Source: Phaseolus vulgaris (taxonomy: Eukaryota; Streptophyta; Magnoliopsida; Fabales; Fabaceae). Taken from it: DNA of 64,000 nucleotides. Location of the stretch: the NCBI RefSeq assembly GCF_000499845.2, contig NC_023759.2, positions 41,232,672 to 41,296,671 on the forward strand, written 5' to 3'. Positions 57,915 through 64,000 of the stretch are shown here, in pieces; position 1 is the first letter of the stretch, and every line of letters begins with the position of its first letter. Both the position numbers and the translations under genes were made by a program. The notes under the pieces were generated by a model that worked only from the letters and a program-made list of their open reading frames with translations, was not told where the DNA came from and ran no database searches.

Positions 57915-60900
57915 AGAACCATTTTAAGATGGCAACATTAATTTCAAGTGAGAACATCTATATAATAACAGGATAAATAGAGACTAAAGTTATGGTAAAT
58001 GTGCGAATATATGTAGATTAAAGGAATTTTTTTAAAAACGTAATAATGAAAATGGCTAATACTCTCAGCTTATAAGAATTTAAATTTTGAGGTATTTTAA
58101 TTTGAACTAGTGAGAAATATATTTATATGTTTCACTCTGTTAATTGTTCACCTTAATGAAAATATCCTTTTCAATCTGGTTAAAGATTCGAAATGCCACT
58201 TTTTATAATGTTACATGGTCGAGTTCCTTTTGGTTGCTTTCCCTTTTTCTCTTAACATGGTTGGGAGCCAAAATCATCCCAAATAGATCTTCTAGCTCAG
58301 CTTTTTGTTAACACGTAATCTAATTCACAAAAGGATCACTCCTTGGCCTTCAAACTCATGAGTACACTGTTCCATCTCACTCATTCATATCTCTCTCTTA
58401 GTCAAACCCATGGCCCCCACATCAAAATGGAATACCCTAAGAAAAAGATGAAAACTTTTCTTTTGACACCACAAATAGTAAAACACACTTCACAACTCTT
58501 TATAATAATATAATCATATTTTTAATTAAAAAATAATTCAAATAATAATATTTTAGACTGTTAAATGTATGTATTTACTATTCACGGTGTGAATATATCA
58601 TCTTCCAAGAAAAAAAAACTTCAAAATATGTTCAATAATTGCCCTAGTGGAGACCACTACCTGAATAAACTATCTTTAAGCTACAAGCTAACCAACTATA
58701 GATGTGTGGAGTTTTTTCTTTTTTCTTTTTAGTTTCAAGTATTTTCCATTGGAAAATCTACCAAGATACACGTCTCAAGTGGCATTTGGTTAGAGATTTT
58801 GTTTCCACTCCCCTTGAATTAATGATCATTAAGTGATGCCCCAAGCCAGTGATACAACAAGCATAGCTTAAGGAATCCAATGATAATCACAGCTCAAAAC
58901 TCTTTCAAAACCCTTATAGCTCTTGTATATTTTTTTACCCAAGCAATAATGTTTCCGTCCTTGAGTGTAATAAAAGATAGAGAAAAGAAAAAGAAATTCT
59001 TGTCAGCTTGTGGATAATGAGTATATAGAATATTAAATTTCTTACTTTCTTAGGGAATATCATAATTATTTTTGTAAAAATGTTGTCCAATCTTCAATCA
59101 CTAATAATGTTATATGATAACTACAACGGTTAATATGGTCCAAGGCCATGTTGTCACTTTCTGTAAAGACCCATTTGAGACATTAGGGTGGGGAAATGGA
59201 ATCGCCATTGATTTCTCTTGGGATCTGCACAAACCAAACGTTGCCCATATCCAACACTGTGTAATCTTCAAATGGTACTGTTGCAGGTAAAGTCAAGCAT
59301 TATGTGTTTTAAAATTGATCAACTTTGTGCTAAAGAAACTCATTCCTACCACCATGAAAGGTACAAAAACTTTTTGTAACCACAAGTAAGTTTACCATGA
59401 TAAAAGTGCTTAATCCAAGATAAGATTGGATTAGTGGGGAGATCGAATACATGTATCATCCTTCTCATTTTCTCTCCACTCAAGTTAAATATTTCATGCC
59501 AATGATTATTGACAGGAAGATCTTGTCGTGAAAATGCTATGTTATAGGAGTGATAAAGTGATGAAGCTTCGGCCACCTTCAACGATTTTGATTGCATGCA
59601 ATCTATTTCAAACCACTATGCTGTAGCCATTCAGAGATTGTGAATATTCACAAAAAAGCTTCTGCATAAGGTTCAACACATGCTAAAAAAAGACAGGCTT
59701 TTGATTTTGTACAAAATAGAGCACCATTTTTTGTTCAACAAAACAAGGAAAAAGAGATGAGATTTGATGACACCAAGAACCATATTTCAACCAAGATCAA
59801 GATAGGGTTGCCATCTCTTAGCACACAGGAATTAATTGACAAAATATATCTCTACATGGCTAAATGCAATGCACTATATATCTGTAGAGAATTTCTAACA
59901 ACTCAATTCATTTCCTTCTTTAAGAACAATTTCGCCATAAATAATCATGAAGAAGCACTCAATTTAAAATTACGTAAAGTTTGATTGATAAATAAAATGG
60001 AATTTTTAAAATTTCTCAAAAGTGTGAAAGGTCCCAACTTAATTAGGGATTTTTTTTAAAATTAAAACAATATTATCTAAAATGATTAAAAACATATAGA
60101 GGTATTATATTTGTATATAACAAATATTAAATACTATTTTTTGTAATATAAACATTCAAATTATAGTTTTTTAAATTTGAATTTAATTTTAAAAACTCTA
60201 TTTAAACTTAAATAAGTTTTATTTCGTGTGACCAAATCTTGTTTTGGTTATAATATCTTTTAAAATATAGATGCCCATCAAATTTTAAAATTTTGCTTTT
60301 AAGTTCTTGAAAAATAACTACTTTTAATCCTCCTATTATTATTTTAACTCTTGTAATTGATCTCTAAAATAACTTTAGATTTCTCTATTATTCTCTGTTT
60401 ATCATAATACCCATTTTCTATAATATAGTAATGTAGATGATACAAAATGCATAGATTTAATAAAATATTGGAGTGAACTCAACAACACAAGTGGATTAAT
60501 TACATACCTGTTCAAATAATTTGAACGTAATTGTACTATAACTTGAGTGAACTTAACTAAATTGATATTTTTTTATAGTATCTAAATTGTTTAAAATAAT
60601 ATTAATAAATATTTTATTTTAAAAACATATTTTTCAATTTTGTAAGTTATAGTTCAATTTAATTTAAATAACTTACTTAAAAATAATTCAATACAAGTAT
60701 CAAAAGAGAATCAATGCATATCATTATTTATAACTACGGATTGACATAACTAATATTATTAAACATTATTATTAAACTTATATTACAAATCTATTTTCTT
60801 TAGTGTAGATCTGATTATGAATAGTTCCATACAATTATAGCATCACTTCTAATTCAAAATCTTAATCAAAATGAGTTTTTAAATTTTTTTTCCCTATAAT

Positions 60901-61677
60901 ACTCGTCTCATTTATATATGTTTATCTTGCTAAATACCTAATATTAGAGAAAATCAAGTAAAATTAGAGAAAAAATATTTGGTGACTATATTAATTAAAT
61001 TAAATACTATTTTAGATATAAAAAATTATTAATAGTTAATATGGCTGTGTTTGGTCTTTTCTGAATGTTTAATAGGTTCCTATTTTCTGCTGCTGAAATA
61101 GGCATATTGAATTATTCTGAAGGTAATTTTTATAATAAGATTAGAATATCCTAAAATAATACTTTTATTTATTCATTCTTTAATTACCGATAAAATAAAA
61201 CTTCACACTCAAAATCTTACTATTAAATATGAATCTTAAACTTAAATGTTCTCTCCTTTAACACTTTTTACAAATGTCACTAGTTAAAAGAAAAACACAA
61301 TAAATAATGAAAGAAAACAATTAAATTATTTCAATTTTCTACATAAAAATATTTCTTAGAATAATGTATATCGCATTATATTAATGTATGTAACTAAAGA
61401 AAAAGAATTAAAAAAAAACTAAGATGGTGAAGACAAAAAAAATCACCTAATACAAGTAACATACAGTAAACAATCTAAATAATCTTTTGTATTCTTCATA
61501 ACACGATCATGATGTATAAACTTATGTTATAATAAGGTTGCTAATTTATTTTATTCTTGTTTTCATTTTTTTTATTGTTTAGCAAATTCAACACTAATAA
61601 AATTATTAACAATTGAACTTTAAACTTAATTTAACCTTATTAAATTGAATTGTAAGATGAGGTTTGTACTTATTTTT
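57915..61677. other. AT-rich intergenic DNA, no gene assigned
   Basis: No family is recognised. Two open frames, 59,346-59,597 (-, 83 codons) and 59,757-59,984 (+, 75 codons, MRFDDTKNHISTKIKIGLPS), have mixed amino-acid composition but no motif I can place. They lie in the only less AT-rich part (about 59.1-60.0 kb). A further possible LINE tail lies at about 61,120-61,200. Confidence 0.5.
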
Positions 61678-62886
61678 TTTATCAGAAAAAAATAAAATAA
61701 ATTAAATGGGACACTTCAGGGGTGTCCCAACCCTTATACCAAATACCATAGCATACACATAAAAACACTCAAAACAAAAACAGTACAATCAGAAAAGTTG
61801 GTATGTGATGGTTGTTGCAAAAGAGAAACAAGATGCAGGGTCTACCACACAATTGCAGACAAAATACAAATGAATCTTAGGTGCAGGGACTAACACACGC
61901 ATATAAGAACTGTTGACAGTTTGCAAATGTTATGAGATTGACACCTAGCTCCTTCCTTGTTTCACAATATTGCACACACTCCTTCCACCTGCTTGTGCTT
62001 TTGTCACACCAAAAAAGGACTTTAAAGACCCTTCGTACCTCCTCATTGAATTTAGTTTCATACCTTTACGTCTCAGGTACTTGGTCTTGGGCATCAATTA
62101 GGCTGCAGATTTAAGAACCTTCAAAAACTAGAATCCCTCAAATATCTTCTCCATAGCAGATAATCACCGCCAAACTAAATCGGTCAGCCCCTATATTCTC
62201 ACTTCAAACCAAAAACAAACCCACAATCAACCCATGATTTGCTTATTTCTTCTCTGACTCATACATATCATAGAATTGTTTCGGTATCACCTGAACCTAT
62301 TTTACTGGTCCTGTTCCACAAATCCAATACAGGGAGCAAAATACATGATGCATAATCTTCCAGTCACGATACTACTACTGCTAAAGGTCTGTAGTTTTGT
62401 TTCCAAGGGCTCCTTATACTTCCAGATTTCCTTCTATGGCATATATGCTACCATTAGTGACCACAAGTTCAACAAGATCAACAATTTCCAAACATCAAAT
62501 AAAACATAGGCACGCAGAAACCCTTCCTCCCTTTTTATAGGTTTTACCCCTCCATCTCCATAAGTGATCCTCCCATGCATACACCAACCAATACACTGAC
62601 CCTACTGTCATCCACAACTTTGAATACATTGGTTGGGGTTTAGAATCCAATCGAAGAAAGCATAGGTAAAAGACTTTACTCTATGTTTCAACCATAACCA
62701 AGAAAGCAATTGTGCCGAATGAAAAACTTCTTCCTCATCCAGAACCCCTTGTTTAAAAATAACCTCATTTCTTTGATCCCAAATACACCTTACTATTGCC
62801 ACCCACATACCTCTCCAACTTGATTTTGCTTATAGTTAAAATGTACAATATTGAAATTCTCAAAGTGGTGCATCGGCTCATTATGA
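61678..62886 (-). mobile_element. LINE D (L1 type) 3' fragment
   Basis: Minus strand. The ORF2 C-terminus is at about 62,880-62,608 (HFENFNIVHF, then after a frameshift MWVAIVRCIWDQRNEVIFKQ and QLLSWLWLKHR). A 0.9 kb 3' UTR follows and ends in the conserved tail GGTATAAGGGTTGGGACACC ... CTGATAAAAAAAA at 61,678-61,740. It is cut on its 5' side at about 62,886 by the LTR of the next copia element. Confidence 0.87.
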
Positions 62887-62888
62887 TG

Positions 62889-64000
62889 TGTCAATATTAA
62901 GGAAATAATAATTATCAAATTATATGTAATTATTGTATGCAATATTGTACGATATTGTACCTAATTATATGCAATTAATTTAATAATGATAGAATCTCAT
63001 GATTAATATCTCTACCTAATTAGATTGTAATTTGGAGAGAGAAACTCCTTATATATTTCCTATACATGAAGTGATATAAACATACACATAAGATAATAAG
63101 AAACATCTCTTCTTCTTACCATTTTTTATCATTTTCTTATATGGTTCCATTTTTATCCCCTAAATAAAAAAATCATGTCTGGCAAAGAAGGCATCAGTAA
63201 CGAGTCCGATAGAAACCTCGTACAAGGCTTAGGTTTCAGTGCCGAGCAAATTCAGCCATTGGCAAAAGCTATTTACTCACTCAACAATAACAGTAAAAGT
63301 GATACGTTTGTTAGCTCTGCAGGTCTGCTTGTCCATAACTCCTCTTCTAATTCTGCTTTTACGAAACCATGCATTTTGGATAGCGGAGCAACCGATCACA
63401 TTGCATCTGATTCACAATTTTTCTCACACACTTCATCATCATTTATTTCAAATGTTAATTTGCCCACAGGCTCAACTGCGCCCATCTCATCTACAGGCAC
63501 AATTAAATTCAATGACAAAATCACTCTCAAATATGTTCGTTGTGTTCCTTCTTTTAATTTAAATATCATTTCCATTAGTAAGATAACTAGTTCACTAAAT
63601 TGTTGTGTCGTTTTTACTCTACATGGTTGCGTTTTACAGGACTTGCTATGGGGAGGATGATTGGCTCGGGTAAACAACACGCAGGCTTATACTACATGTC
63701 CCCACTTCCAAACCAAGCCCACGCATCTCAAATATCGACCGACCCTGATTTATGGCACAAGCGCCTTGGACATCCTTCTCCGGCGTGTCTACAACATGTA
63801 TCTTCCTTACTACCTATCCCTATCAGTAAAAATCTCATTCCCATTCATAATAATTGTAGTATTTGTCCCAAAGCTAAACAGACAAGGCTACCCTTTCCTT
63901 TAAGCACAATAAAATCTCATTCTCCATTTAATCTATTGCATTGTGACATTTGGGGTCCTCATAAAACCCCAACTCATTTTGGAAAACGTTTTTTTTCTCA
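62889..64000 (+). mobile_element. Third Ty1-copia element, 5' part, running off the window
   Basis: A 5' LTR-like stretch begins TGTCAATATTAAGG at about 62,889, where LINE D homology ends. It has a TATA-like CTTATATATTTCC near 63,045 and ends around 63,131-63,145. After a short leader, coding sequence on the plus strand starts at 63,175. The second LTR is outside the window, so the borders rest on one side only. Confidence 0.75.
63175..64000 (+). pseudogene. Copia gag-tail, protease, pre-integrase and integrase start
   Basis: It starts at an ATG (MSGKEGISNESDRNLVQGLG) that joins directly to the region normally after the zinc knuckle (FSAEQIQPLAKAIYSLN), so almost all of gag is missing. The protease motif is CILDSGATDHIASDSQFF (about residues 66-83). 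A one-base loss near 63,648 shifts the frame. The other frame then reads GRMIGSGKQHAGLYYMSPLP, DLWHKRLGHPSPACLQHVSS, HNNCSICPKAKQTRLPF and LLHCDIWGPHKTPTHFGKRF, the integrase start, to the window end. Confidence 0.88.

Noticed and set aside
59757..59984. 75-codon ATG frame with ordinary-looking composition
   Set aside because: No recognisable motif, no supporting exons or promoter seen; kept only as a remark on the intergenic stretch.
1..64000. CRISPR array or bacterial operon
   Set aside because: No regularly spaced identical repeats with unique spacers; genes have spliceosomal introns and plant domains.

Overview
The window looks like nuclear DNA of a flowering plant, most likely a phaseoloid legume. 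This is inferred from AT-rich introns with GT-AG borders, plant-only gene families (HR_lesion, LHW-type bHLH, plant mobile domain), the mix of plant LINE, copia, gypsy and Mutator elements, and a diverged repeat around 12.3-12.6 kb with the CGCTCAAGCGA motif I associate with bean and cowpea relatives. No species can be named from the sequence alone.

Only two ordinary host genes are supported. At 15,031-17,852 (+) a five-exon gene encodes a 158-residue HR-like lesion-inducing (PF05514-type) membrane protein, with a GGCCCATTGGGCC palindrome upstream. At 43,181-49,684 (-) an eleven-exon gene encodes a 733-residue LHW/EMB1444/bHLH155-type transcription factor, with small upstream ORFs in its leader. 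All exon joins of both genes keep frame.

The rest is mostly mobile DNA. (1) 4,913-11,557 is a complete 6.6 kb Mutator-like element with 46 bp terminal inverted repeats and a 9 bp target duplication. It holds two convergent genes, a MULE transposase with SWIM and OTU domains (+) and a plant-mobile-domain gene (-). Both carry lesions: a 14-G run shifts the transposase frame, and two in-frame TAG codons break the PMD gene. Arrays of an imperfect CCGGATTA..TAATCCGG dyad lie inside both ends. A short relative (4,154-4,828) lies just to the left. (2) 18,337-23,144 is a decayed copia element (-) with both LTRs and an exact CAGAT duplication. (3) 23.15-39.99 kb is a nested pile. An old L1-type LINE (A, minus strand) was split by a second LINE (B, plus strand, 9 bp duplication) and by a copia element (31,924-35,299). 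LINE B was in turn split by a 724 bp solo-LTR-like element and by a truncated gypsy element. Removing three of these inserts on paper restores the LINE reading frames exactly, so the order of events can be read. (4) 40.7-42.0 kb (LINE C), 61.7-62.9 kb (LINE D) and 62.9-64.0 kb (a third copia element, running off the end) are further remnants.

The remaining stretches (1-4,146, 11,567-14,817, 42.1-43.2, 50.2-55.1 and 57.9-61.7 kb) are AT-rich with microsatellites, short inverted-repeat element remains and isolated LINE tails. I see no convincing host gene in them. The least routine parts are the Mutator element (transposase-OTU plus PMD gene plus subterminal dyad arrays), the upstream ORFs of the bHLH gene, and the frame-checked nesting of the LINEs.
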